NCBI GenBank assembly: GCA_002498525.1
Contig: DAHR01000013.1
Location: 240,659-253,074 of the forward strand
Origin: Euryarchaeota archaeon UBA58
GTDB taxonomy: Archaea > Thermoplasmatota > Poseidoniia > Poseidoniales > Thalassarchaeaceae
Length of the DNA stretch: 12,416 bases
Reading direction: 5' to 3'
How positions within the stretch are numbered: the stretch's first letter is position 1; every line of letters begins with the position of its first letter. Positions 1 through 6,605 of the stretch are shown here, piece by piece. The position numbers were made by a program, and so were the translations under genes. Below the pieces are notes generated by a model, which saw nothing but the letters and a program-made list of their open reading frames with translations, ran no database searches and was not told where the DNA came from.

Positions 1-914
1 TATGTGCCGAACAGTTCGAGGAAGCGGCCTTCGTCGACGATTTCAGCGATTACATGGCGCATATCGTATGGTCGATTCGAGTCGGAGGGGAGGATTTCTG
101 TCAGTTTGTCGCAGGATCGGTCCGCTGGGTCTTCGCTTCTGATGCGGACCGGCTCTGCGAGGGTGTGGTCTGGCAGGTAAGCGAGAATCTCGATGGCTGA
201 GAGGATGGCGTCTTCCTCGTCTTCGGCGACGAGGCAGGCGATGCCGGAGCGGCTGGCGTGTGCCTCGGCACCGCCCAGACTCTGTTGGTCGAGCTCGCCG
301 CTGGCGATCTCGGGGATGAAGTACGGACTTCGCATGAACATCTGGCCGTTGTCTTCGGAGAGGATGACGAAGTCCGAGAGGCCGGCGGCCAGCGCGCTTA
401 CTCCGGCGACTGTACCGAGAATCACCGAGAAAATTGGGATTCGACCCGAGCAGGCGACGAGGATGTCGAGTAATTCGCCCGTCGCGCCGAGGGCCGGTAC
501 GCCGTCCTCGACCCGCTGGCCATCGCCGTCCCAGATGCCGATGAGTGGTAATTGGGCCTTCTCCGCGAAGGCTGCGATCTTGGCGATCTTGCGAGCGTGC
601 ATCTCGCCCATGGTGCCTGAGAAGACTGCGAAATCCTGCGCGAAGCAGACGACGCGGCGGCCGTCTATCATGCCGTGACCAGCGACGACCCCGTCGCCGT
701 AAGGCCGATGGAGATGCATGTTGAAGTCTACTGAGCGATGCTGGACGAAGGTGTCGACCTCGACGAATGAGTCAGCATCGAGCAGCATGCTGATGCGCTC
801 GCGGGCGGTCTGTTTGCCGGCTTTGCGCAATTCCTCCATGCTGACGCGGTCGCCCGCATTGAACGCCTCAAGCCGCATCGCATCGAGGTCCTCCGAGTGC
901 GATGCGCCTGCCAT
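1..914 (-). CDS. Biotin-dependent acyl-CoA carboxylase, carboxyltransferase (beta) subunit, partial
   Basis: The first 304 codons of a carboxyltransferase of the propionyl-CoA/acetyl-CoA carboxylase beta (PccB/MmdA) family; the C-terminal half lies beyond base 1. Such subunits move CO2 from carboxybiotin to an acyl-CoA in the cytoplasm, working with a biotin carboxylase/carrier that is not in this window. Family landmarks: ARERISMLLDADSF (38-51), FSGTMGEMHARKIAKI (98-113), a CoA-site motif at 129-138, the oxyanion-loop region GTVAGVSALAAG (167-178), and the block LGGAEAHASRSGIA (213-226). Two motifs differ from the usual family sequences: residues 129-138 read DGDGQRVEDG where DSGGARIQEG is usual, and the second Gly of the usual AGG oxyanion turn is Val. 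It is therefore a divergent member and its substrate cannot be named. The ATG at 914 precedes the conserved N-terminal region by about the normal distance. It lies 83 bases downstream of gatD on the same strand. Confidence 0.85.
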   Translation of the reverse strand, partial: MAGASHSEDLDAMRLEAFNAGDRVSMEELRKAGKQTARERISMLLDADSFVEVDTFVQHRSVDFNMHLHRPYGDGVVAGHGMIDGRRVVCFAQDFAVFSGTMGEMHARKIAKIAAFAEKAQLPLIGIWDGDGQRVEDGVPALGATGELLDILVACSGRIPIFSVILGTVAGVSALAAGLSDFVILSEDNGQMFMRSPYFIPEIASGELDQQSLGGAEAHASRSGIACLVAEDEEDAILSAIEILAYLPDHTLAEPVRIRSEDPADRSCDKLTEILPSDSNRPYDMRHVIAEIVDEGRFLELFGT

Positions 915-924
915 CAGCCAGCCA

Positions 925-939
925 AACCGCCTCGCGGTT
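925..939 (-). promoter_or_regulatory. Small hairpin in the carboxyltransferase leader
   Basis: AACCGC and GCGGTT form a perfect 6-bp inverted repeat with a 3-base loop, ending about 10 bases before the carboxyltransferase ATG. It could be a leader element of that gene or mark the 3' end of the gatD transcript. There is no U-rich tract behind it, so a classical terminator is not supported. Confidence 0.3.
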
Positions 940-983
940 CTTCATGGAAGCGGAGGGATAGAGTAGCCTGAAAGTGAACCCAA

Positions 984-999
984 GAGCCAGTCGGGGCTC
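984..999 (-). promoter_or_regulatory. Hairpin overlapping the gatD stop codon
   Basis: GAGCC (minus strand, bases 999-995) and GGCTC (988-984) pair around a 6-base loop, and the first two bases of the 5' arm belong to the gatD TGA. This is a short 5-bp stem that would carry little weight alone. It is listed because similar short stems sit at or just after other stop codons in the window. Confidence 0.25.
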
Positions 1000-2344
1000 A
1001 TTCGCGAGCATCGTCGGGATTCTCGCCGCACAGATCTTCGACCCAACCAGCAGCCACGCCATCACGCCCTTCGCCTCGGCTCAGGAGATGGTGCAATTTG
1101 ACCAGAGCAGATGTCGGTGGACAAAGCGAGCCATGACCAATGATGCCCATCGCCTGTTGTTCTCGACCCTTGGCATAGACATTCATGTTGATCGGCCCCT
1201 CAATGGTCTGAGCAACCACCACAACCACGCCATCATTGGCGCAATGGTCCTCCAACATCAGCCGCAGCACAGTGTTCTCGACCGAGTCATCCTGCGGGTC
1301 TGAAATCGGCAAGTGACCCAACCCAGTCCCGTGGAAGAGCAGAGCATCGAACCCACCCTCGATACCTGCCTTTACCAACTCCGGCTGCAGATGAGCATCG
1401 GCAATGAATTGGGCGATTTTGATATTCTCATCGAAGAGCATCGGCGAAATCGCCTCGACCCGCGCGTCGGCCGGTTCGTGCTCAGCCATCTCGATGACCG
1501 GCCCACCACCATCGTTGAGAACGAAGGCAAGCGCATCCTGATTGATCGGCTTGAAAGCATCACGCCGGCTGGAGTGGTATTTCCGACAAGCGACACCGGG
1601 CAGAACAGCACAACTGCCATCCGAGGAAGCGGCGTGAAGAATCACCACGGAAGCATCCCGATAACCCGTCGGAGCAGGCCCATGGGCAGCCCAATGAACC
1701 GCGGCGATGAGATTCTCGGCAGCATCGGAAGACCCCCTATCGGGCGAGCGTTGCGAGCCAGTTATCACAATCCGACCGGGCGGCCGCCCACCAGCCCCAG
1801 CCCAGCCATAACCCAACGCAGCAGCACTCAGATGCAAAGTGTCGGTACCATGTGTGATGACAACCCCAACGGCACCCTCGGCAAAGGCTTCTTCAGTCGC
1901 TTTCAACATTCGATTCCAGTGTCGTGGCCGGATATCATCCGACCACATATTACCCAATTTCACAGCCCGAATGCGAGCCACCGAGCGCAGTTCAGGAACC
2001 GCATCGAGCAGCTCGTGTGGCTCGAAACGTGCAGTCACAGCACCAGTCGCATAATCGACTTTGGAAGCGATCGTCCCACCCGTGTGGAGCAGGTGAACGA
2101 GGGGCAGAGTCTCGTCTTGGGGAGCGGGAGGGGGCGTATCGTCCTCGGCCATATGCACTTCATCGAGCACCTCGATCGACTCCAGATATGACTCAGGATA
2201 GCTGACATTGTAGCCATTCACGAGTTTCAAAGTGACCAGTTTCGGACCGGAAGGAGGCAGCGCCAAACCTTCGTGTTCGACCATCCCAGACCAGGTCTTG
2301 ATGACCACCTTGACCGGCGTTCCCGGCTCGGGCCAATCGACCAT
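998..2344 (-). CDS. gatD: Glutamyl-tRNA(Gln) amidotransferase subunit D
   Basis: GatD, 448 aa, is the asparaginase-like subunit of the archaeal GatDE complex. It releases ammonia from glutamine (or asparagine), and GatE uses it to convert Glu-tRNA(Gln) to Gln-tRNA(Gln). The N-terminal small beta domain (about 7-60, GTPVKVVIKTWSG and LVTLKLVNGYNVSYPES) is typical of GatD and absent from plain asparaginases. The asparaginase core follows an acidic linker. Expected catalytic residues are present: Thr91 in HTGGTIAS, Thr167-Asp168 in THGTDTL, and Lys255 in RKYHSSRRDAF. Length matches the archaeal family (about 420-450). The partner gatE is not in the window, so the pair is either unlinked or lies elsewhere. 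The ATG start directly precedes the beta domain. Nothing in the catalytic motifs suggests degeneration. The long plus-strand frame through this gene is antisense. Confidence 0.96.
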   Translation of the reverse strand: MVDWPEPGTPVKVVIKTWSGMVEHEGLALPPSGPKLVTLKLVNGYNVSYPESYLESIEVLDEVHMAEDDTPPPAPQDETLPLVHLLHTGGTIASKVDYATGAVTARFEPHELLDAVPELRSVARIRAVKLGNMWSDDIRPRHWNRMLKATEEAFAEGAVGVVITHGTDTLHLSAAALGYGWAGAGGRPPGRIVITGSQRSPDRGSSDAAENLIAAVHWAAHGPAPTGYRDASVVILHAASSDGSCAVLPGVACRKYHSSRRDAFKPINQDALAFVLNDGGGPVIEMAEHEPADARVEAISPMLFDENIKIAQFIADAHLQPELVKAGIEGGFDALLFHGTGLGHLPISDPQDDSVENTVLRLMLEDHCANDGVVVVVAQTIEGPINMNVYAKGREQQAMGIIGHGSLCPPTSALVKLHHLLSRGEGRDGVAAGWVEDLCGENPDDARE

Positions 2345-2389
2345 GTGCCTTGCGTCGTACCCATACTCAATGAATCAAACGCTTAGTGA

Positions 2390-2467
2390 TTACATCAGAC
2401 CCGCGTAGAAGCAGATAACGATGAGCGTCGGGAGGACGACTAATGGAAGCGTAGGGATGTCATCCAC
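2390..2467 (-). CDS. Possible 25-residue single-span membrane peptide
   Basis: A tentative very short reading frame upstream of gatD. A GTG start follows AGAGG by four bases and encodes a peptide with a short polar start (MDDIP), then a hydrophobic run containing PLVVLPTLIVICFYAGL, ending at TAA. The composition is that of one transmembrane helix. I recognise no family; it was compared from memory with the Sec61-beta tail and does not match. The region is otherwise non-coding, and a hydrophobic run of this length can arise by chance, so this is a suggestion only. Confidence 0.2.
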   Translation of the reverse strand: MDDIPTLPLVVLPTLIVICFYAGLM

Positions 2468-2538
2468 ATATCCTCTGAAATGAATTAACGCGTGACGAAT
2501 GCAGCGAGCCAATCCGGTTAATACGGCAGGCGAGAGCA

Positions 2539-2544
2539 GGGTGA
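2539..2544 (+). promoter_or_regulatory. Shine-Dalgarno site of the His-rich lipoprotein gene
   Basis: GGGTGA lies four bases before the ATG at 2549 and matches the complement of the archaeal 16S rRNA 3' end. It supports the start chosen for the lipoprotein. An AT-rich hexamer TTAATA at 2518-2523 is a weak candidate TATA element, but its spacing would leave almost no leader, so it is not listed separately. Confidence 0.5.
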
Positions 2545-2548
2545 ATCG

Positions 2549-3562
2549 ATGCAAGCGCGCAGTCTCGCTCTGATTCTCGCAGCCCTGATGACAATCGGTT
2601 CACTGGCGGGCTGCATCGAGCCCGAAATCGAAGACCATACCCACGAGGAAGGTGACCACGCTCACGACGAGGACGAAAACCCAATCGACGATGGAACGGC
2701 GGATGGCGACGAGGGTGAGGATAGTCCTGAAGGCGATACCGAGGACGAGCACATTGACGAGGGCGAAACCGAAGACGAGAATCACGGCGAGCACGAGACC
2801 GAGCCCGAATCTGTTCCATGGTTCTGCAACTCGAGCGGCATGGGCGGACACCACATGGACCCTGCATACACGGGTATGATGAAGGGGCAACTATCCGATG
2901 ACGATTGCGCAATCGTCAGCATCCAATTCGCAGCGGCAGCAGAATGGGCGAGCCAATGGCCGACCATCGCTGACGCTGAAGCAGACGGCTGGCACATGGC
3001 GGTCGGCTACGTCGCGGGCATGGGTACTCACCACATCCGTCTCAACGATTACTGGATGGAGGACGACGTCGATTTCGACCCTGAGGATCCGGAGTTTCCG
3101 GGCACGCGCCTGGATGGCATCTTCGAGTACGACAAACCTGAGTTCCTGATGTATTCTGGCACTGACCCCGATTCCGAATTGGTCGGCTTCGCATGGTATG
3201 TGAAGACTGATTCGACCACGCCACCACCTGGCTTCGCCGGCGCTAACGATTGGTGGCACCGACATCTGAGCCTCTGCTTCACCAACGATTCCTTCCTCGT
3301 CGTCGGCGAGGAACTCGAGGACGAGACCTGTGACAGCGCGAATGGCACGAATGTGCATCTGCAGGACTACTGGATGTCACACGCGTGGATCTACGGAAAT
3401 TGGCTGCAACAGCACGACGTCTTCGCCAACCACCACCCCTGCCTACCCGAAGATGGACCCCTGACCGACGAGAATGACATGTGCTGGATGGATGCGATGC
3501 ACGGCGCTGACCATGAGATGGATGACGAAGAGGGCAGCGACGACGAAAACCAACACAGCTGA
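2549..3562 (+). CDS. Secreted His/Asp/Glu-rich lipoprotein, function unknown
   Basis: A 337-aa exported lipoprotein. Residues 1-21 form a signal peptide ending in the lipobox LAGC, so Cys22 is the likely lipid anchor outside the cytoplasmic membrane. Residues 27-88 are a low-complexity linker of Asp, Glu and repeated His (for example DHTHEEGDHAHDED). The folded part (about 90-315) has His pairs or clusters: GMGGHHMDP (98-105), GWHMAVGYVAGMGTHHIR (147-164), NDWWHRHLSLC (233-243), SHAWIYGNW (277-285) and ANHHPC (293-298), with several cysteines. The order GMGxHH, then a Pro-Glu-x-Leu-Met-Tyr strand, then PPPGF, then WHRHLSLC, recalls an uncharacterised bacterial family with GMGxHYVNP motifs; this is from memory and unverified. 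Metal binding is the obvious inference from His content. Another His/acid-rich tail closes the protein. It is a single plus-strand gene, divergent from gatD and convergent with the tRNA. Start is supported by an SD and the signal peptide. Confidence 0.85.
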   Translation: MQARSLALILAALMTIGSLAGCIEPEIEDHTHEEGDHAHDEDENPIDDGTADGDEGEDSPEGDTEDEHIDEGETEDENHGEHETEPESVPWFCNSSGMGGHHMDPAYTGMMKGQLSDDDCAIVSIQFAAAAEWASQWPTIADAEADGWHMAVGYVAGMGTHHIRLNDYWMEDDVDFDPEDPEFPGTRLDGIFEYDKPEFLMYSGTDPDSELVGFAWYVKTDSTTPPPGFAGANDWWHRHLSLCFTNDSFLVVGEELEDETCDSANGTNVHLQDYWMSHAWIYGNWLQQHDVFANHHPCLPEDGPLTDENDMCWMDAMHGADHEMDDEEGSDDENQHS

Positions 3563-3572
3563 GTTTTACTCA
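3560..3572 (+). promoter_or_regulatory. Hairpin containing the lipoprotein stop codon
   Basis: TGAGT (3560-3564), loop TTT, ACTCA (3568-3572): a perfect 5-bp stem whose 5' arm starts with the lipoprotein TGA. It lies between two convergent transcripts (lipoprotein and tRNA-Met) and could help define the 3' end. It is short, so chance is possible. Confidence 0.3.
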
Positions 3573-3605
3573 ATACTGGACGAACCTGAAATCGATGGTA
3601 AGTGG

Positions 3606-3759
3606 TGGTGCCGGGAGCGGGACTTGAACCCGCGACCTTCGGATGTCTCAGACACTTTCAGTTAGGCTGTTGCGCTCATCGATTGACAGTAGCGGAGAGT
3701 GAATCCCCGCTGAATGTTACCCTATGAGTCCGACGCGCTACCAACTACGCCACCCCGGC
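3606..3759 (-). tRNA. Elongator tRNA-Met (CAU) with intron
   Basis: A full cloverleaf on the minus strand. The acceptor 5' arm GCCGGGG (3759-3753) pairs with TCCCGGC (3616-3610, one G-U). The D arm is GCGT/GCGC with loop AGTTGGTA. The anticodon stem TCGGA/TCCGA encloses anticodon CAT at 3726-3724. The T arm is GCGGG-TTCAAGT-CCCGC. The discriminator is A, and CCA (3608-3606) is encoded. The gene is split after position 37: exon 1 is 3723-3759, intron 3645-3722, exon 2 starts at 3644. A G1-C72 pair and the GCCGGGG acceptor match archaeal elongator tRNA-Met and exclude the initiator, which begins with an A-U pair. An Ile2 tRNA (CAU, lysidine-like modification) is the alternative but has a different acceptor in archaea. 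It is transcribed towards the lipoprotein gene. Confidence 0.93.
3645..3722 (-). other. tRNA-Met intron with bulge-helix-bulge splice site
   Basis: A 78-base intron at the canonical 37/38 position. Loop bases CTCA (32-35) pair with TGAG in the intron 3' end, giving the 4-bp central helix. This leaves 3-base bulges TA|G on the 5' side and AC|A on the 3' side, with cuts after the second base of each, as expected for the archaeal splicing endonuclease. Inside, ACATTCAG can pair with CTGAAAGTGT (with a bulge), and AGCGG/CCGCT forms an internal hairpin. There is no reading frame of note in it. Confidence 0.88.
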
Positions 3760-3825
3760 AGTGAACCGCTCGACCTGCCGATTCCATTTGATTCTAACCA
3801 TCGGCACGAAGGCGATTGCTACCTC

Positions 3826-3839
3826 AATTCAAATGAATT
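3826..3839. promoter_or_regulatory. AT-rich palindrome in a divergent promoter region
   Basis: AATTC-AAAT-GAATT sits between the divergently transcribed tRNA-Met gene and the membrane protein gene at 3882. With the following TAT it gives the most TATA-like stretch in the 122-base gap. Its distance from the ATG at 3882 would allow a short leader. It is a candidate promoter or operator only. Confidence 0.25.
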
Positions 3840-3881
3840 ATGAGTCCGTGGTCTTCAAGAAGGCTAGGTCGACGCCGACTC

Positions 3882-4535
3882 ATGCATATTGTAGCCAAGT
3901 TCACAATTGGAGCAGGGGCGCTGACTTTACTCGCTGGAATCGTGATGTTGGTTATGGCAGGCTCTTCGTTTGGTGACGCGGGCTCAGATTGGGCTGCAGA
4001 GGAATCCACGGGAGCCACGCTGAAGATCGACGACGAGGACGGCGCAGGGGACATCGGCTTCGCCTTCTTTGTCAAGGGGGAGTACACCGATGACGACGGT
4101 GACGGAGTGTGGGACCACTGCTCTGGAGTAGAGATCACAGTCAAGCAGAAGCCTGCGACGGCTGATTGGGATGATGATCTTGAGGGAGAGTTCTACTTCC
4201 AGGCATCGGAAGAAAGGAAGGGATGTGATGTGGAAGAAGGAAAGGACACAAACAGACCTGGTTTCGTCAAGCTTGGCATGGCCTGCTTGGCCTGCTACGA
4301 AGGGGACTTCGAGTTCGAGTCCAACCGGCCTGTGTGGGTCGTCAACGTCGACGAGGCCTTGGGATATTTCATTGAAGGCTTAATTGGTGGGTTGGGAGGA
4401 GGCAGTTGCCTGTGCTGCGGAATTCTATTCCTCATCGTCGGATTGATCATGTCATTGACGATGAAGGATTCGAAGCAGAAAGATGTCACTTTCCAACCAG
4501 TTGATCAAACTGAGGAAGATTTGATTGGGCAATAA
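3882..4535 (+). CDS. Two-span membrane protein with an acidic extracytoplasmic domain, unknown
   Basis: A 217-aa protein of no family I recognise. One hydrophobic helix at about 5-27 and a second at about 167-193 (with a Gly-rich start and the cysteine group CLCC at 176-179) bracket an acidic domain of about 135 residues. That domain probably lies outside the membrane; the short tail after 193 would then be cytoplasmic. At 69-80 the sequence TDDDGDGVWDHC resembles the Asp/Gly calcium loops of thrombospondin type-3 repeats; calcium binding is an inference. Domain cysteines (80, 115, 135, 138) could form disulfides. An upstream in-frame ATG at 3840 would add an Arg-rich extension (SSRRLGRRR) ahead of the hydrophobic helix; I chose the ATG at 3882 because it starts directly before that helix. 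No Shine-Dalgarno is visible, so the mRNA may be leaderless or nearly so. It is the first of two plus-strand membrane-protein genes, 129 bases apart. Confidence 0.75.
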   Translation: MHIVAKFTIGAGALTLLAGIVMLVMAGSSFGDAGSDWAAEESTGATLKIDDEDGAGDIGFAFFVKGEYTDDDGDGVWDHCSGVEITVKQKPATADWDDDLEGEFYFQASEERKGCDVEEGKDTNRPGFVKLGMACLACYEGDFEFESNRPVWVVNVDEALGYFIEGLIGGLGGGSCLCCGILFLIVGLIMSLTMKDSKQKDVTFQPVDQTEEDLIGQ

Positions 4536-4664
4536 ACTTGATTCGAAGCGGGGAACACATCCTCAAGAGTTCACTATCCTCCACAAAATCTGAGGCATCC
4601 CCACGAATATTACTCAGCATTTGAGAGGAACCCGACGAGGCCGAGCCAAGAGCAGGCTTGATGA

Positions 4665-5555
4665 ATGGCTCGACCTCGCCGATGCGTGGTCGACGTCGAT
4701 ACCGCCCTGCGCGCCAGCGCATATTCGGGCAAGAAAAAGCCGAAGAGCGGGGGCGGCAAAGACGACGAGAAGAAGAGCCGAAAACTCGAGCCTTTCGACC
4801 CCGTCGCGGCCCATCTAAAGGAGAGGGCCGATGCTTGGTCGATGTGGTTGGTGATCGTTTACGGATTGGGCATTGGGGTGCTGATGCGCTATGTGCTGAT
4901 GCCGACTCTGACCGGTCCTGAGACGATACTCTGGCTGATTCCACTGCTCCTGATCGCTACCCTCCCTCCGCTGCACAAAGTCCTGATTCCGGGTGAGTTC
5001 TCTGCGCTTTTCGACAAGGGCAATTGGTTTCGAGGCAGTTTCCTGTTCATCTTCACCTGGCTCGCGATCTCTTTCATTCTGGTCAATCCACCTTATGCTG
5101 ACATCGCTCCACCAACCTTCGCAGGTGGGCTTGATGTTGAGGTCACCGACGGCGTTGTTGATGCGAAATGGCGTGGGGGTGTCTACACTCTGGGGCTTGA
5201 CCGAGGCTCTGTCGATGTGGTTCTAGGCTTTGCTGTGCGAGATAATGTCGATGCTGAGGGGGCCGAGATCGAGGTGAGTCTGTGGCAGTACGGGGCTTTG
5301 GTTCGAGAGTTGGCCAGTGGGACCGCTGCTGGCCAAACCGATGCGATTGCTGATTTTGACACGGTCGAGTCGTGGTTCCGTGGGAATGCCGTGGCTCCGC
5401 ACGCTCTCGATATCGGGATGGCTTACGATCTCGGGACTCTGACTCCAGGCGAATACGAGGTTCGGGTTCATCTCTCAGAGGAAGGCGATCCTTGGACGAG
5501 CAATGATTGGGATCAAGTCTACACGATTGTCATCGCTCAGGTTGCTACTGCCTGA
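4665..5555 (+). CDS. Three-span membrane protein with C-terminal extracytoplasmic domain, unknown
   Basis: A 296-aa protein of no recognised family. The N-terminal 55 residues are strongly basic and polar (KKKPKSGGGKDDEKKSRK at 23-40), typical of a cytoplasmic tail. Three hydrophobic helices follow at about 58-79, 86-108 and 122-141. The remaining 155 residues are acidic and alternate hydrophobic and polar positions (for example LDVEVTDGVVDAKWRGGVY, GEYEVRVHLSEEGDPW), suggesting a beta-sandwich on the outside. This domain contains no cysteine. In-frame TGA TGA immediately before the ATG makes 4665 the most upstream possible start; an internal GTG at 4686 is an alternative. No clear SD is seen. 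The 129-base gap to the previous gene holds no other frame I can support. It ends 19 bases before the end of rfcS, with which it converges. Confidence 0.75.
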   Translation: MARPRRCVVDVDTALRASAYSGKKKPKSGGGKDDEKKSRKLEPFDPVAAHLKERADAWSMWLVIVYGLGIGVLMRYVLMPTLTGPETILWLIPLLLIATLPPLHKVLIPGEFSALFDKGNWFRGSFLFIFTWLAISFILVNPPYADIAPPTFAGGLDVEVTDGVVDAKWRGGVYTLGLDRGSVDVVLGFAVRDNVDAEGAEIEVSLWQYGALVRELASGTAAGQTDAIADFDTVESWFRGNAVAPHALDIGMAYDLGTLTPGEYEVRVHLSEEGDPWTSNDWDQVYTIVIAQVATA

Positions 5556-5560
5556 AATGT

Positions 5561-5580
5561 GGTTGAATCGGCGCTCAACC
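5561..5580. terminator. Inverted repeat between convergent genes
   Basis: GGTTGA (5561-5566) and TCAACC (5575-5580) make a perfect 6-bp stem with an 8-base loop, in the 19-base gap where the plus-strand membrane gene and rfcS converge. On the minus strand the TGA of the 5' arm is the rfcS stop codon. It could serve as a 3' end signal for both transcripts. There is no long T-run on either side, so termination is inferred from position alone. Confidence 0.4.
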
Positions 5581-6531
5581 TTTGATGAGGCTGCAGATTC
5601 GAGCCGTCATGGCGTCGAGTTGCAGTGCTTCGCCGCCACCTTCGACCATGCGGAAGTCGGTCTCGGCCATGGCTTCGGTGACCGCCAGTTTCTGCGCTTC
5701 GTCGAGGAATGCGACATCGCCCAGCCCTCGATGCAATTGGTTGACCATGTCGGTGCCGGCCAAGCCGTACTTGTCGAGCAGGCCCTTGAGGCGACGGCGG
5801 GCCGGCTGGAATCCGTCTTCGCGGCAGGCCAGCAGGTAGCCATGCAATTCCTCTGGCGGGGCTGTCGCGGTGGTCTCGTAGATGAGGTCGCGAGTGACAT
5901 CTTTGCTGAGTGAAGCGGCGACCTGCAGGGCTGTGATGGCTTTTCGCAGGTCGCCCAGACTGACATGCGTGATGGCTTCGGCCGCCTCCGTATCGAGATT
6001 GATCTCCTCGGCGGCCGCAACACTCTGAATCATCTCCATGACTTGGTCGTTGGCCAGCGGTCTGAATCTGAAGACGGCGCATCGCGACTGGATCGCTTCG
6101 ATAATCTTCGAGGAATAATTACAGGACAGGATGAAGCGACAGGTCGCCGAGTTCTGCTCCATGATGCGCCGCAGCGCGCCCTGTGCATCAGGCGTCAGCG
6201 CGTCGGCCTCGTCGAGGAAAATCACCTTGAACGGGGTCCCGGGCACAGGCGCGGTCTTTGCGAAACCCTTGACTTTGGTTCGAATGGATTCGAGCTTGCG
6301 CTCGTCACTCGCGTTCATCTCGAGGAGATTCATGCGGTAACTCTCACCGAAGACATCGCGAGTGAGGGCCAAAGCCGCAGTCGTCTTTCCAGTACCAGGG
6401 GGCCCAGCGAAGAGGAGGTGTGGGAATGTGCGCGATTTGGCGTAAGCCTTGAGCCGGTCGACCACCGCTTTCTGACCTTTGATGTCGGCCACCGTCTGCG
6501 GTCGATGGCGTTCAACCCACATCTCACTCAT
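5575..6531 (-). CDS. rfcS: Replication factor C small subunit (clamp loader ATPase)
   Basis: A 318-aa AAA+ ATPase that, with RfcL, loads the PCNA sliding clamp onto primed DNA. Motifs in order: MWVERHRPQTVADIKGQ (RFC box II-like N-terminus), Walker A GPPGTGKT at 43-50, Walker B VIFLDEAD at 103-110, sensor-1 Asn138 in SCNYSSKI, the clamp-loader signature SRC at 149-151, and box VIII-like GDLRKAITALQ. Length is normal for an archaeal RfcS (about 315-330), and no intein interrupts the Walker A or SRC regions where archaeal rfc genes sometimes carry one. The ATG at 6531 is preferred over the upstream 6609: it places the conserved MWVERHRP at the N-terminus and follows GGGAG by four bases. The longer form would add 26 low-complexity residues and overlap panB. 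It follows panB on the same strand after 74 bases. The large subunit RfcL is not in the window. Confidence 0.96.
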   Translation of the reverse strand: MSEMWVERHRPQTVADIKGQKAVVDRLKAYAKSRTFPHLLFAGPPGTGKTTAALALTRDVFGESYRMNLLEMNASDERKLESIRTKVKGFAKTAPVPGTPFKVIFLDEADALTPDAQGALRRIMEQNSATCRFILSCNYSSKIIEAIQSRCAVFRFRPLANDQVMEMIQSVAAAEEINLDTEAAEAITHVSLGDLRKAITALQVAASLSKDVTRDLIYETTATAPPEELHGYLLACREDGFQPARRRLKGLLDKYGLAGTDMVNQLHRGLGDVAFLDEAQKLAVTEAMAETDFRMVEGGGEALQLDAMTARICSLIKG

Positions 6532-6585
6532 GGCACTCCCTCTGCCTCCCGCGTCGGGCGCCCTTGAAGGTTCGGTTGTCTCTCT

Positions 6586-6604
6586 GGTGGGAGAGGGACC
6601 CACC
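6586..6604 (-). promoter_or_regulatory. Intercistronic hairpin just after panB
   Basis: GGTGGG and CCCACC form a perfect 6-bp stem around a 7-base loop, starting one base after the panB TGA and lying 54 bases before the rfcS ATG. It could mark the panB 3' end, act as an RNA processing site, or attenuate read-through into rfcS. No U-tract follows. Confidence 0.35.
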
Positions 6605-6605
6605 G

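Noticed and set aside
1313..2191. Long plus-strand frame (292 codons) opposite gatD
   Set aside because: It is antisense to a fully conserved gatD, and its translation is rich in Pro/Ser/Arg with no family motif; it arises from codon bias on the other strand.
3474..3665. Plus-strand frame ending in a peptide with RERDLNPRP
   Set aside because: This peptide is the well-known artefact of translating the T arm and acceptor of a tRNA gene on the opposite strand; it runs into tRNA-Met.
5965..6567. Plus-strand frame of 200 codons opposite rfcS
   Set aside because: It is antisense to the AAA+ motifs of rfcS and shows no recognisable domain.
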